Positions 52,607 to 60,876 of a stretch of 64,000 bases of DNA are shown in pieces (the stretch's first letter is position 1; each line of letters starts with the position of its first letter). The stretch spans positions 6,944,001 through 7,008,000 of the forward strand of contig NZ_CP034550.1 of assembly GCF_009498035.1 (NCBI RefSeq), given 5' to 3'. Under the pieces are notes generated by a model. It had not been told where the DNA came from. It was given only the letters and a program-made list of their open reading frames with translations, and did not search any database. The position numbers and the translations under genes were made by a program. This DNA comes from Saccharothrix syringae. Lineage in GTDB: Bacteria > Actinomycetota > Actinomycetes > Mycobacteriales > Pseudonocardiaceae.

Positions 52607-53913
52607 GCGCCGGCCTGTGGCTCGACGAGCTGCACGGCTCGCTGGCCGACCCCGCGCTGGGGTCGATGAACTTCCTCAACGAGGTCGCGGGCCGCTTCCC
52701 GGGCGCGGTGTCGCTGGCCGCCGGCAGGCCCGCCGACCACACCCACGACGTGGAGGCGCTGCACTCGCACCTGCGCACCTACTGCGCCCACCTGCGGGAC
52801 GCGCGCGGCTACGACGAGCGCGAGGTGGCCCGCGAGCTGTTCCAGTACGGCCGGACCAAGGGCGTCGTGCACGAGCTGATCGCGGCCGGCCTCCGGGTCG
52901 ACGAGAACATCGACGCCGACCCCGAGTCCGTCGTGGTCACGGTCGGCTGCCAGGAAGCGCTGCTGCTGACCCTGCGCGCGCTGCGGCGCGACGCCGCGGA
53001 CGTGCTGCTCGCGGCGTCACCGATGTACGTCGGGGTGATCGGCGCGGCGGCCCTGGTCGACCTGCCGGTCGTGCCGGTGCCCGAGGGGCCCGACGGGCTC
53101 GACCCCGGCGACCTGCGGGACGCGGTGCGCGCGGCGCGCGACCGCGGTCTGCGCCCGCGCGCGTGCTACCTCGTCCCGGACTTCGCCAACCCGTCCGGCA
53201 CCACCCTGCCGGTGGAGGTCCGCAAGGAGCTGCTGGCCCTGGCCGACGACGAGGACTTCCTGGTCCTGGAGGACAACCCGTACGGCCTGTTCCCCCTGGG
53301 CGAGGAGCGGCTGCCCACGGTGAAGTCGCTGGACGACCGGCGGCGGGTGGTCTACCTGGCGTCGCTGGCCAAGTCCTGCTTCCCGGGCGCCCGCGTCGGC
53401 TTCGCGGTGGCCGACCAGGTCGTGCGCGACCGCCGGACCGGCGCGCGGCGCCTGTTCGCCGACGAGCTGGCGAAGCTCAAGAGCATGGCCACGGTCAACA
53501 CCTCGCCGATCGCCCAGGCGCTGGTCGCCGGGCGCCTGCTGGAGCACGGCGGGAGCCTGCTCGCCGGCACCGCGGCCGACCGCGCCGCGTACCGGCGCAA
53601 CCTGCGGCTGCTGCTCGACGGCCTGGCCCGCCGGTTCCCCGCGGGCGGCGGGCACGGCGTCTCGTGGAACTCCCCCGGCGGCGGCTTCTTCGTCGTGGTC
53701 ACCGTCCCGTTCGTCGCCGACGACGCGGCGCTGGAGCGGTCCGCGCGGGCCCACGGCGTGCTGTGGACGCCGATGAGCCACTTCTACCCGGCCGGCGGCG
53801 GCGAGCGGCAGCTGCGCCTGTCGTGCAGCGCCGTCGGTCCCGACGGGATCGAGGACGGCCTGGACCGCCTGGCCGCGTTCATCACCACGAGCACGGAGAG
53901 GGGAGTCGGATGA
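52603..53913 (+). CDS. hpgT: PLP-dependent aminotransferase, HpgT-like
   Basis: 436 residues, GTG start overlapping hmaS. A fold type I aminotransferase: SVVVTVGCQEALLLTLRALR, YLVPDFANPSGTTLPVEVRK, DFLVLEDNPYGLFPLGEERL and the PLP-lysine region VVYLASLAKSCFPGARVGFA. The MocR/Aro8-like sequence and position beside hmaS point to HpgT, which makes 4-hydroxyphenylglycine from 4-hydroxyphenylglyoxylate using tyrosine as donor. The hydroxymandelate oxidase that normally links the two steps is not encoded in the window. An alternative is transamination of another 2-oxo acid. Confidence 0.85.
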   Translation: MSAGLWLDELHGSLADPALGSMNFLNEVAGRFPGAVSLAAGRPADHTHDVEALHSHLRTYCAHLRDARGYDEREVARELFQYGRTKGVVHELIAAGLRVDENIDADPESVVVTVGCQEALLLTLRALRRDAADVLLAASPMYVGVIGAAALVDLPVVPVPEGPDGLDPGDLRDAVRAARDRGLRPRACYLVPDFANPSGTTLPVEVRKELLALADDEDFLVLEDNPYGLFPLGEERLPTVKSLDDRRRVVYLASLAKSCFPGARVGFAVADQVVRDRRTGARRLFADELAKLKSMATVNTSPIAQALVAGRLLEHGGSLLAGTAADRAAYRRNLRLLLDGLARRFPAGGGHGVSWNSPGGGFFVVVTVPFVADDAALERSARAHGVLWTPMSHFYPAGGGERQLRLSCSAVGPDGIEDGLDRLAAFITTSTERGVG

Positions 53914-54167
53914 GCGATGTCACCGGGGAACTGCTCGCGGTCGTCACGGCCGAGGTGGGGCGCGCCGTCGACGCCGACACCGACCTGTTCGCCGCCGGCC
54001 TGATGTCGTCGCTGGTCTCGCTGGAGATCGTGACGCGGGTGGAGCGGCGGTACGGGATCGACGTCAACGGCGACGACCTGGACCTGGAGAACTTCCGCAC
54101 GGTGGAGGCGATGGCGGCGCTGGTCGACCGGCTGCGCGCCGTGCGCGGGACGCGGAGCGCGCCATGA
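53910..54167 (+). CDS. Free-standing acyl carrier protein
   Basis: 85 residues, ATG overlapping the previous stop. DADTDLFAAGLMSSLVSLEI carries the attachment Ser (33 or 34) in SSL instead of the usual DSL, followed by VTRVERRYGIDVNGDDLDLE and NFRTVEAMAALVDRL. Carriers with this SS/NS-L pattern and acidic helix III resemble those that hold hydroxy- or methoxymalonyl groups (FkbJ/AsmD type), though no FkbH-like loader is present. The 4-bp overlap with the KASIII-like gene suggests that enzyme is its partner. Confidence 0.88.
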   Translation: MSDVTGELLAVVTAEVGRAVDADTDLFAAGLMSSLVSLEIVTRVERRYGIDVNGDDLDLENFRTVEAMAALVDRLRAVRGTRSAP

Positions 54168-55132
54168 GCGGCGACATCGGCATCGGCGCCATCCGGTGCG
54201 TGCTCCCGGACGAGCGGGTGCCCGTGCGCGAGCTGCCCGAGTTCGCCGACCTCGACCGGCGGGCCGCGGAGTTCGCCACCTCGTGCGGCATCGACGCGGT
54301 GGGCGTCCTGCCCGAGGGCAGCACGCAGGCGGAGTGGGCGGCGCGGGCGTGCGCGGAGCTGCCGGAAGACACCGGCCGGCCCGACCTGCTGCTCATGGTC
54401 GGCCCGCGCTCGCCGGACGTGCTGCTCGGCTCCGACGTCTACCGGGTGCAGCACGAGGCCAAGATGAACACCGCCTTCGCGTTCACCGTCGACGGCCTCG
54501 GCTGCACCGGCTCGTCGGCCGCCTGGTCGCTGGCCGCCGCCCTGCTCCGCGCGTCCCCGGCGCTGGAGCGGGTGGCGATCACCTACGCGAGCAGGCCGAC
54601 CGGCGTCGACCGGATCCGCTACCCCGTGTCGGTCATCGGCGACGGCTCCTGCGCGATGAGCGTCGTGCGCGGCGGCCGGCCGGTGCTGCGGGCGCACCGG
54701 ATGGAGGCCGACGGCCGGTTCCACGACCTGTTCGCGGTGGACTACAAGCGGGCGCCGCACTACGAGTGGCGCGAGGAGTGCCGGTCCGCCGACCGGTACC
54801 GGTTCGAGCTGGCCATGGAGTCCCGGCAGCGCCTGAGCCGGATGGTGGACGAGGTGTTGGCCGAGGTCGGCGCGGGCCGGGGCGACGTCGCGGCCGCGGT
54901 CATGCAGAACGTGACCGCCGGCGCGTTCGACTTCTACGAGGCGCTGCTCGGCCTGCCGATCCACCGGGTGTGCCGGGAATCCCTGCGCGAACTCGGCCAC
55001 CTCGGCGCGATGGACGTCGTGCTCAACCTGCGCCGCGTCCTCGACAGCGGCGACGTCGGGCCCGGTGACCTCGTGCTCGTGCTCAACAACAGCCCGGTCG
55101 CCGCCTGGTCGGCCACCCTCTGGGAAGTCTGA
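54164..55132 (+). CDS. KASIII-like (FabH/CerJ-type) ketosynthase or acyltransferase
   Basis: 322 residues. Thiolase fold with the nucleophile in FTVDGLGCTGSSAAWSLAAA (Cys114). Instead of the His/Asn pair of FabH (HQAN, GNTS), the second half reads VMQNVTAGAFDFYEALLGLP and LRELGHLGAMDVVLNLRRVL, keeping one catalytic-like His (LGHLG) followed by Asp, and losing the first His. Such changes fit acyl-transferring KASIII relatives (CerJ, DpsC) better than decarboxylating FabH. Flanked by an ACP (4-bp overlap) and an adenylation enzyme (1-bp overlap), it may move an acyl or aminoacyl group between carriers or onto an acceptor. Confidence 0.85.
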   Translation: MSGDIGIGAIRCVLPDERVPVRELPEFADLDRRAAEFATSCGIDAVGVLPEGSTQAEWAARACAELPEDTGRPDLLLMVGPRSPDVLLGSDVYRVQHEAKMNTAFAFTVDGLGCTGSSAAWSLAAALLRASPALERVAITYASRPTGVDRIRYPVSVIGDGSCAMSVVRGGRPVLRAHRMEADGRFHDLFAVDYKRAPHYEWREECRSADRYRFELAMESRQRLSRMVDEVLAEVGAGRGDVAAAVMQNVTAGAFDFYEALLGLPIHRVCRESLRELGHLGAMDVVLNLRRVLDSGDVGPGDLVLVLNNSPVAAWSATLWEV

Positions 55133-56670
55133 TGACCGCGCACCCCCCACCCGACCGCACCCTGTACGAGTGGTTCGCCGAGTCGGCGGCCCGCCACCCC
55201 GGCGCGCCCGCGCTGGTCGTGCACGGCCGCACCGTCACCTACGACGAGCTGCGCCGGTGCGCCGAGGCGCTGGCTGGCCGCATCACCGCCGGGCACGGCA
55301 CCCCGCGGCGGGTCGCGCTGCTCGCGTCCCGCAGCCTGGTGGCCTTCGCCGGGTACCTGGCCGCGCTGCGCCTGGGCGCGGTGGTGGTCCCGCTGAACCC
55401 GCGCTTCCCGGAGCAGCGCAACCTGGCCGCGTGCGAGGCGGCCGGGGTCGACCTGGTGCTCGCCGACCCCTCCGCCCCGGTGCCGGCCCCGGGGCCGTGG
55501 CGGGTGCTGGCCCTCATCGACGCCGAGCTGGACCCGACCGCCGCCGCGCCGGACCTGCCCGCCCACCGCGCCGACCCGGCGGGCGTGGCCTACGTGCTGT
55601 TCACCTCCGGCTCCACCGGCAGGCCCAAGGGCGTGCCGATCGGGCACCGGCAGCTCTCGGCCTACCTCGCGCACAACATCGGCAGGTTCGCGGTGGGGCC
55701 GGGCTGCCGGGTCTCGCACACCTTCGACCTCACCTTCGACCCGTCGGTGTTCGACCTGTTCGTCACCTGGGGCGCCGGCGCGACCCTGGTCGTCCCGCAG
55801 CGCGCGGAGCTGCTGGCGCCGGTGGACTACCTGGTCGACAACGGGATCACGCACTGGTTCTCGGTGCCGTCGGTGATCTCGGTCAGCGCCCGGCTCGGCA
55901 AGCTCCGGGGCCGCGCGGAGGCGTTGCGGCACAGCCTGTTCATCGGCGAGCAGCTGACCGCGGAGCAGGCCCGCGCCTGGCAGGGCATCGCACCGCGGTC
56001 GGACATCACCAACGTCTACGGGCCGACCGAGCTGACGGTGGCGTGCACCGAGTACACGCTGCCCGCCGACGTGGCGGACTGGCCGCGCACGTCCAACGGC
56101 ACGGTGCCCATCGGCGAGGTCTACCCGTTCCTGGAGCACCTGGTCCTGGACGAGCGCGGCGCGCCCGCCACCGAGGGCGAGCTGGTCGTGCGCGGCGCGC
56201 AGCGCTTCGCCGGCTACCTGGACCCGGCGGACGACGCCGGGCGGTTCCTCGCCTTCGACGGCACCGCGGCCACGGCGTACGACGGCTCCGCGCCGCTGGA
56301 CGCCGCGCACTACTACCGGACCGGGGACCGGGTCCGCCGCGAGCCCGCCGGCTGGGTGCACCTGGGCCGGCTGGACGACCAGGTCAAGATCCGCGGCTAC
56401 CGGGTCGAGCTGGGCGACGTCGAGGCGACGCTGCGCCGCCACGAGGGCGTCACCGACGCCGTGGTGCTCGCGCGCCGCGACGGCACCGACGTCGAGCTGA
56501 TCGGCTGCTACACCGGTGCCGCGCTCGACCCGCGCGAGCTGGTCCGCTGGCTGGGCAGGCAGCTGCCGACGCACATGGTGCCCAGGCGGCTGCGGCACCT
56601 GCCCGACCTGCCGCTGAACGCGAACGGGAAGGTGGACCGCGGCGGGCTGGCCGCGGTCGTCCTGGACTAG
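55132..56670 (+). CDS. Stand-alone adenylation (AMP-forming) enzyme
   Basis: 512 residues. ANL fold: A3 VLFTSGSTGRPKGVPIG, A4 HTFDLTFDPSVFDLFVT with the Asp that binds alpha-amino groups, A5 ITNVYGPTELTVACTEY, A7 YYRTGDRVRR, A8 GRLDDQVKIRGYRVELGDVE and A10 LPLNANGKVDR with the catalytic Lys. Reading the pocket by motif gives D-P-F-F-L-I-V-V-A, which I cannot match to a known code; the first Asp implies an alpha-amino acid, and D-x-F-x-L is shared with some 4-hydroxyphenylglycine codes. It should load the free PCP (47771) or the ACP (53910). 1-bp overlap with the KASIII-like gene. Confidence 0.9.
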   Translation: MTAHPPPDRTLYEWFAESAARHPGAPALVVHGRTVTYDELRRCAEALAGRITAGHGTPRRVALLASRSLVAFAGYLAALRLGAVVVPLNPRFPEQRNLAACEAAGVDLVLADPSAPVPAPGPWRVLALIDAELDPTAAAPDLPAHRADPAGVAYVLFTSGSTGRPKGVPIGHRQLSAYLAHNIGRFAVGPGCRVSHTFDLTFDPSVFDLFVTWGAGATLVVPQRAELLAPVDYLVDNGITHWFSVPSVISVSARLGKLRGRAEALRHSLFIGEQLTAEQARAWQGIAPRSDITNVYGPTELTVACTEYTLPADVADWPRTSNGTVPIGEVYPFLEHLVLDERGAPATEGELVVRGAQRFAGYLDPADDAGRFLAFDGTAATAYDGSAPLDAAHYYRTGDRVRREPAGWVHLGRLDDQVKIRGYRVELGDVEATLRRHEGVTDAVVLARRDGTDVELIGCYTGAALDPRELVRWLGRQLPTHMVPRRLRHLPDLPLNANGKVDRGGLAAVVLD

Positions 56671-56692
56671 AGACCACCGTGGGGGACCGGGG

Positions 56693-57745
56693 ATGGACTT
56701 CAGCTTGTTCTACTTCTCCAACGACGACGAGCGGCCCGGCCGCGGGCGGTACGAGCTGCTGCTGGAGGGCGCCCGGTTCGCCGACACCCACGGCTTCCGC
56801 GCGGTGTGGACGCCGGAGCGGCACTTCCACGAGTTCGGCGGCATCTACCCCAACCCCGCCGTCGCGGGCGCCGCGGTCGCCGCGGTCACCGAGCGGGTGG
56901 GCATCCGGGCGGGCAGCGTGGTCGCGCCGCTGCACCACCCGTTCCGCATCGCCGAGGAGTGGGCCGTGGTCGACAACCTCTCGGACGGCCGGGTCGGCCT
57001 GTCGTTCGCGTCGGGCTGGCACGCGGTCGACTTCTCGCTGCGGCCGGAGAACTACGCCAACCGCAAGGACGTGCTGTTCGACCAGCTCGACGCCGTGCGC
57101 GCCCTGTGGCGGGGCGAGCCGGCCGGGACCAGGGACGGCGCGGGCAACGAGGTGCGGGTGACCGTCCACCCCCGACCGGTGCAGGCGGAGCTGCCGGTGT
57201 GGGTGACCAGCGGGGGTGACGTGGAGACGTTCCGGCGGGCCGGGCGCGCCGGCGCCGGGCTGCTCACCCACCTGCTCGGCCAGGAGGTCGACGCGCTGGC
57301 GGGCAGGATCGCCGAGTACCGGAAGGCGGTCGCCGGGCGCGCCGACGGGTGGCCGGGGCACGTCGTGCTGATGGTGCACACGTTCCTCGGCGCCGACGAC
57401 GCCGAGGTGAAGGAGCAGGTGCGCGCGCCGCTGACGGCCTACCTGCGCAGTTCGCTCGGGCTGATCACCAGCTCCGGGCACGCCGGCATGCGCAAGCTGG
57501 GCCAGTCGTCGCTGCGGGAGAAGGACGTCGAGTTCCTGGTCAGGCGCTCGTTCGACCGGTACTACGACGACGGCGGGCTGCTGGGCGCGGTGGACAAGTG
57601 CCGCGGGGTGGTCGAGCGGCTGCGCGCCATCGGGGTGGACGAGATCGCCTGCCTGATCGACTTCGGGCTGCCCGCCGAGCAGGTGCTGGGCGCGCTGCCC
57701 CGGCTCGACGCGCTGCGCGCGCTCAGCGCGGGGGTCGCCGCGTGA
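56693..57745 (+). CDS. FMN-dependent luciferase-like monooxygenase (NRPS-associated type)
   Basis: 350 residues. TIM-barrel LLM protein: MDFSLFYFSNDDERPGRGRY, FRAVWTPERHFHEFGGIYPN, IRAGSVVAPLHHPFRIAEEW, GRVGLSFASGWHAVDF and NRKDVLFDQLDAVRALW. It matches the MupA/Atu3671 subfamily that accompanies NRPS/PKS systems and oxidises carrier-bound substrates (hydroxylation, N-oxygenation). It requires reduced FMN, for which the flavin reductase at 62218 is the obvious partner. Its stop overlaps the start of the NRPS gene (TGATG). It could replace the missing hydroxymandelate oxidase, but that is speculation. Confidence 0.92.
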   Translation: MDFSLFYFSNDDERPGRGRYELLLEGARFADTHGFRAVWTPERHFHEFGGIYPNPAVAGAAVAAVTERVGIRAGSVVAPLHHPFRIAEEWAVVDNLSDGRVGLSFASGWHAVDFSLRPENYANRKDVLFDQLDAVRALWRGEPAGTRDGAGNEVRVTVHPRPVQAELPVWVTSGGDVETFRRAGRAGAGLLTHLLGQEVDALAGRIAEYRKAVAGRADGWPGHVVLMVHTFLGADDAEVKEQVRAPLTAYLRSSLGLITSSGHAGMRKLGQSSLREKDVEFLVRRSFDRYYDDGGLLGAVDKCRGVVERLRAIGVDEIACLIDFGLPAEQVLGALPRLDALRALSAGVAA

Positions 57746-60700
57746 TGCCCGGGTCGAGCGGGGGCGGCGTCACCGGGGTCCGCGTCCCGGGCCGCGCGGA
57801 TTGCCTGCACGAGAGGTTCGCCGCGGTGGCCGCGCGGTTCCCCGACCGGGTCGCGGTGGACGACCGGCGCCGGCGGCTGACCTACCGGGAGCTGGACGTC
57901 GCGGCCAACCGGCTGGCCCACCGCCTGGTCCGGCACGGCGCGGGCCCGGGGGTGCTGGTCGGGGTGTGCGCGGAGCGGTCGGTCGACCTGGTGGTGGCCG
58001 TGCTCGGGGTGCTCAAGGCGGGCGCCGGCTACCTGCCCCTGGACCCGCGCCACCCGGCGGCGCGGCGGGAGCTGGTGCTCGCCGACGCCGGGTGCGCGAT
58101 CCTCGTCGGCGACGCGCCGCGGGGCACCGGGGCGTTCGTGTCCCCGGCCGACCCGGCGCTCGCCGACGAGCCCGCCACCCCGCCGTCGACCCCGGTCGGC
58201 GCGGACGACGTCGCCTACGTGATCTACACCTCCGGCTCGACCGGCACGCCGAAGGGCGTCGTGGTCGAGCACGCGAACGTGACCAGGCTGTTCGACGTCA
58301 CCCGACCGGGGTTCGGCTTCACCGAGCACGACGTCTGGACGATGTTCCACTCCCCCGCCTTCGACTTCTCGGTGTGGGAGCTGTGGGGCGCCCGGCTCCA
58401 CGGCGGCCGGGTCGTCGTCGTGCCGCACGCGACCAGCCGCGAGCCGGAGCGGTTCCTCGACCTGCTGGTGGCCGAGGGCGTCACCGTGCTCAACCAGACG
58501 CCGACGGCCTTCGCCGGGCTGTCCGCGGCGGTCGCGGCCGCCGGGTACCCGGCGACGGCGCTGCGGCTCGTCGTGTTCGGCGGCGAGGAGCTGCGCCCCG
58601 GCTCGCTGCGGCCGTGGGTGTCGCACTACGGCGACGACCGGCCCGTGCTGGTGAACATGTACGGCATCACCGAGACCACCGTGCACGTGACCAGCAGGCG
58701 CATCCGGCGCGCCGACCTCGGCTCGACGCGCAGCCCGATCGGCCGGCCGCTGCCGGACCTGCGCGTGCACGTCCTCGACGAGCGGCGGCGACCGGTGCCC
58801 GCGGGCGAGGTCGGCGAGATGTACGTGGCGGGTCCGGGCGTGGCCCGCGGCTACCTCGGCCGGGACGAGCTGACCGCGGCGCGGTTCGTCACCGGGCCCT
58901 CCGGCGAGCGGGTGTACCGCACGGGCGACCTGGGGTCCGTCGACGAGGCCGGCGAGCTGACCTACCACGGCCGGGTCGACGACCAGGTCCAGCTCCGCGG
59001 GTTCCGGGTCGAGCCGGGCGAGGTGGCCTCGGTGCTGCGGCAGGACCCGACCGTGCGCGACGCCGTCGTCCTGCTGGGCCGCAACGGGCGGGGCGAGCCG
59101 CGCCTGGAGTGCTACTGGACCCCGGTGTCGGCCGGGGACTCCGACCAGGGGCCGCGCGTGCGGGCGGCGCTGGCGGAGCGGTTGCCGGACTACCTGGTCC
59201 CCACCGTGTTCCACGCGGTGGCCGCGCTGCCGATGACGCCGAACGGGAAGCTCGACAAGGCCGCGCTCACCGCGCTGCCGACCCCGGGGCCCGAGCCCGC
59301 CGCCGCCCCGGCCGACCCGGTCGAGCACGCCATCGCCTCGATGTGGGCCGACCTGCTGGAGCTGGACTCGGTCGGCGCCGACGACGCGTTCTTCTCGATC
59401 GGCGGCGACTCGATCCTGGCCATCCGCTTCGCCGGCGAGGCCAAGGCGGCGGACCTGCCCGTCGCCGTCGAGGACCTGTTCCTCGCCCAGACGCCGCGCG
59501 AGCTGGCCCGGCTGTGCCGGGAGCGGGGGTCCACCGGGCCCGCGCCCGCGGCCGACGAGCGCGACCCCGTCCTGGCGCTGCCCGCGGACTACCTCGCCGC
59601 GCTGCCGGACGACGTCGTCGACGCCTACCCGGCATCGGCCCTGCAACAGGGCATCATCTTCCACGCCAAGCTGAGCCGGGACGGCACCGTCTACCACGAC
59701 CTGGTGGCCGTGCACCTCGCCGGCGCCCTCGACGTCCCCGCGCTGCGGGCGGCCCTGGACGGGCTGGCGGACGCCCACGAGGTGCTGCGCACCCGCTTCG
59801 ACCTCGGCGGGCACCGCGGGGTCGTCCAGCTCGTCGGCCGCGCGGCGACCATCCCGCTGACCGTGCGGGACGCCGGGCCCGCGCCCAGCCCGCGGGAGGC
59901 GCTGCGGCGGTGGTGGCGCGAGGAGTGGCGCACCGGTTTCGACCTCACCGCGGCGCCGCTGGCTCGGTGCCACGTGCTGCGCCACGCCGACGGCACGTGG
60001 CACCTGGCCGTCGCCGCGCACCACGCGGTCCTGGACGGGTGGAGCTTCGCGTCGCTGATGACCGAACTGCTGACGGCCTACGCCGGCGGCGCGGTGGCGT
60101 CACGGGGCCCGCGCCCCGCCTACCGGGACTTCGTCGCCCTGGAGCTGCGTGAGGGCGGGTCGGAGGCGGCCCGCCGGTTCTGGGCCGACCAGCTCGCCGG
60201 CGCGCCGGTGCTCGACTTCCCCGCGCCAGGGGCGGACGCCGGCGGCGAGCCCTCGGTGGACCCGGACGTCGACGTCGAGCTGCCCGCCGACCTCGTCGAC
60301 GGCGTCCGGCGCGCCGCGAACGCCTTCGGCGTGCCGCCCAAGAGCGTCTTCCTCACCGCGCACCTCGCCGCGCTCGCCCGGCTGACCGGCGTCACCGACG
60401 TCGTCTCCGGCGTGGTGTTCAACGGGCGGCCCGAGGTCGCGGGCGCGGAGCACGCGCTCGGGTTGTTCCTCAACAGCCTGCCGTTCCGGGTCCGGCTCGA
60501 CGAGGAGGACTGGCCGGAGCTGGCCGCCGCGGTGTTCGACACCGAGAGCCGGATCGTGCCGCACCGGCGGTTCCCGCTGGCCGCGATCCGCCGCGAGGTC
60601 GGCGCCGTGCCGTTCGCGGTGCTGTTCAACTACGCCCGATTCCACGTCTTCGACGCGCTGGCCGACCTGCCCGCGCCGGTCCCGCGCGACTGGTTCTTCT

Positions 60701-60876
60701 CCGACCGCACGAACTTCGGCGTCGTGGTCGAGGTCGGCCAGGTGCCGCTGGCCGACCGCTGGGAGCTGCACGTCCGGACCGATCCCGCGACCGTGCACCC
60801 CGGCGTGGCCGGGCTGCTCGCCGACGGGTTCCGGGACGTGCTCGCCGAGATCGTCGCGGAAGGAGCCCGCCGGTGA
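57745..60876 (+). CDS. Nonribosomal peptide synthetase A-PCP-C, predicted threonine-activating
   Basis: 1043 residues from ATG 57745 (GTG 57742, also in frame, overlaps the upstream stop). A domain (~20-510): YVIYTSGSTGTPKGVVVEH, SPAFDFSVWELWGARLHGGR, LVNMYGITETTVHVTSR, VYRTGDLG and RVDDQVQLRGFRVEPGEV. Pocket residues read D-F-W-N-V-G-M-V-H, one conservative change from the standard Thr code DFWNIGMVH. PCP: FFSIGGDSILAIRFAGE, Ser556. C domain (~590-1040): YPASALQQGIIFHAKLS and AAHHAVLDGWSFASL with the HHxxxDG motif at 759. Ends without thioesterase or second carrier, so the C domain must act with a carrier in trans. Overlaps the ATP-grasp gene by 4 bp. Confidence 0.95.
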   Translation: MPGSSGGGVTGVRVPGRADCLHERFAAVAARFPDRVAVDDRRRRLTYRELDVAANRLAHRLVRHGAGPGVLVGVCAERSVDLVVAVLGVLKAGAGYLPLDPRHPAARRELVLADAGCAILVGDAPRGTGAFVSPADPALADEPATPPSTPVGADDVAYVIYTSGSTGTPKGVVVEHANVTRLFDVTRPGFGFTEHDVWTMFHSPAFDFSVWELWGARLHGGRVVVVPHATSREPERFLDLLVAEGVTVLNQTPTAFAGLSAAVAAAGYPATALRLVVFGGEELRPGSLRPWVSHYGDDRPVLVNMYGITETTVHVTSRRIRRADLGSTRSPIGRPLPDLRVHVLDERRRPVPAGEVGEMYVAGPGVARGYLGRDELTAARFVTGPSGERVYRTGDLGSVDEAGELTYHGRVDDQVQLRGFRVEPGEVASVLRQDPTVRDAVVLLGRNGRGEPRLECYWTPVSAGDSDQGPRVRAALAERLPDYLVPTVFHAVAALPMTPNGKLDKAALTALPTPGPEPAAAPADPVEHAIASMWADLLELDSVGADDAFFSIGGDSILAIRFAGEAKAADLPVAVEDLFLAQTPRELARLCRERGSTGPAPAADERDPVLALPADYLAALPDDVVDAYPASALQQGIIFHAKLSRDGTVYHDLVAVHLAGALDVPALRAALDGLADAHEVLRTRFDLGGHRGVVQLVGRAATIPLTVRDAGPAPSPREALRRWWREEWRTGFDLTAAPLARCHVLRHADGTWHLAVAAHHAVLDGWSFASLMTELLTAYAGGAVASRGPRPAYRDFVALELREGGSEAARRFWADQLAGAPVLDFPAPGADAGGEPSVDPDVDVELPADLVDGVRRAANAFGVPPKSVFLTAHLAALARLTGVTDVVSGVVFNGRPEVAGAEHALGLFLNSLPFRVRLDEEDWPELAAAVFDTESRIVPHRRFPLAAIRREVGAVPFAVLFNYARFHVFDALADLPAPVPRDWFFSDRTNFGVVVEVGQVPLADRWELHVRTDPATVHPGVAGLLADGFRDVLAEIVAEGARR

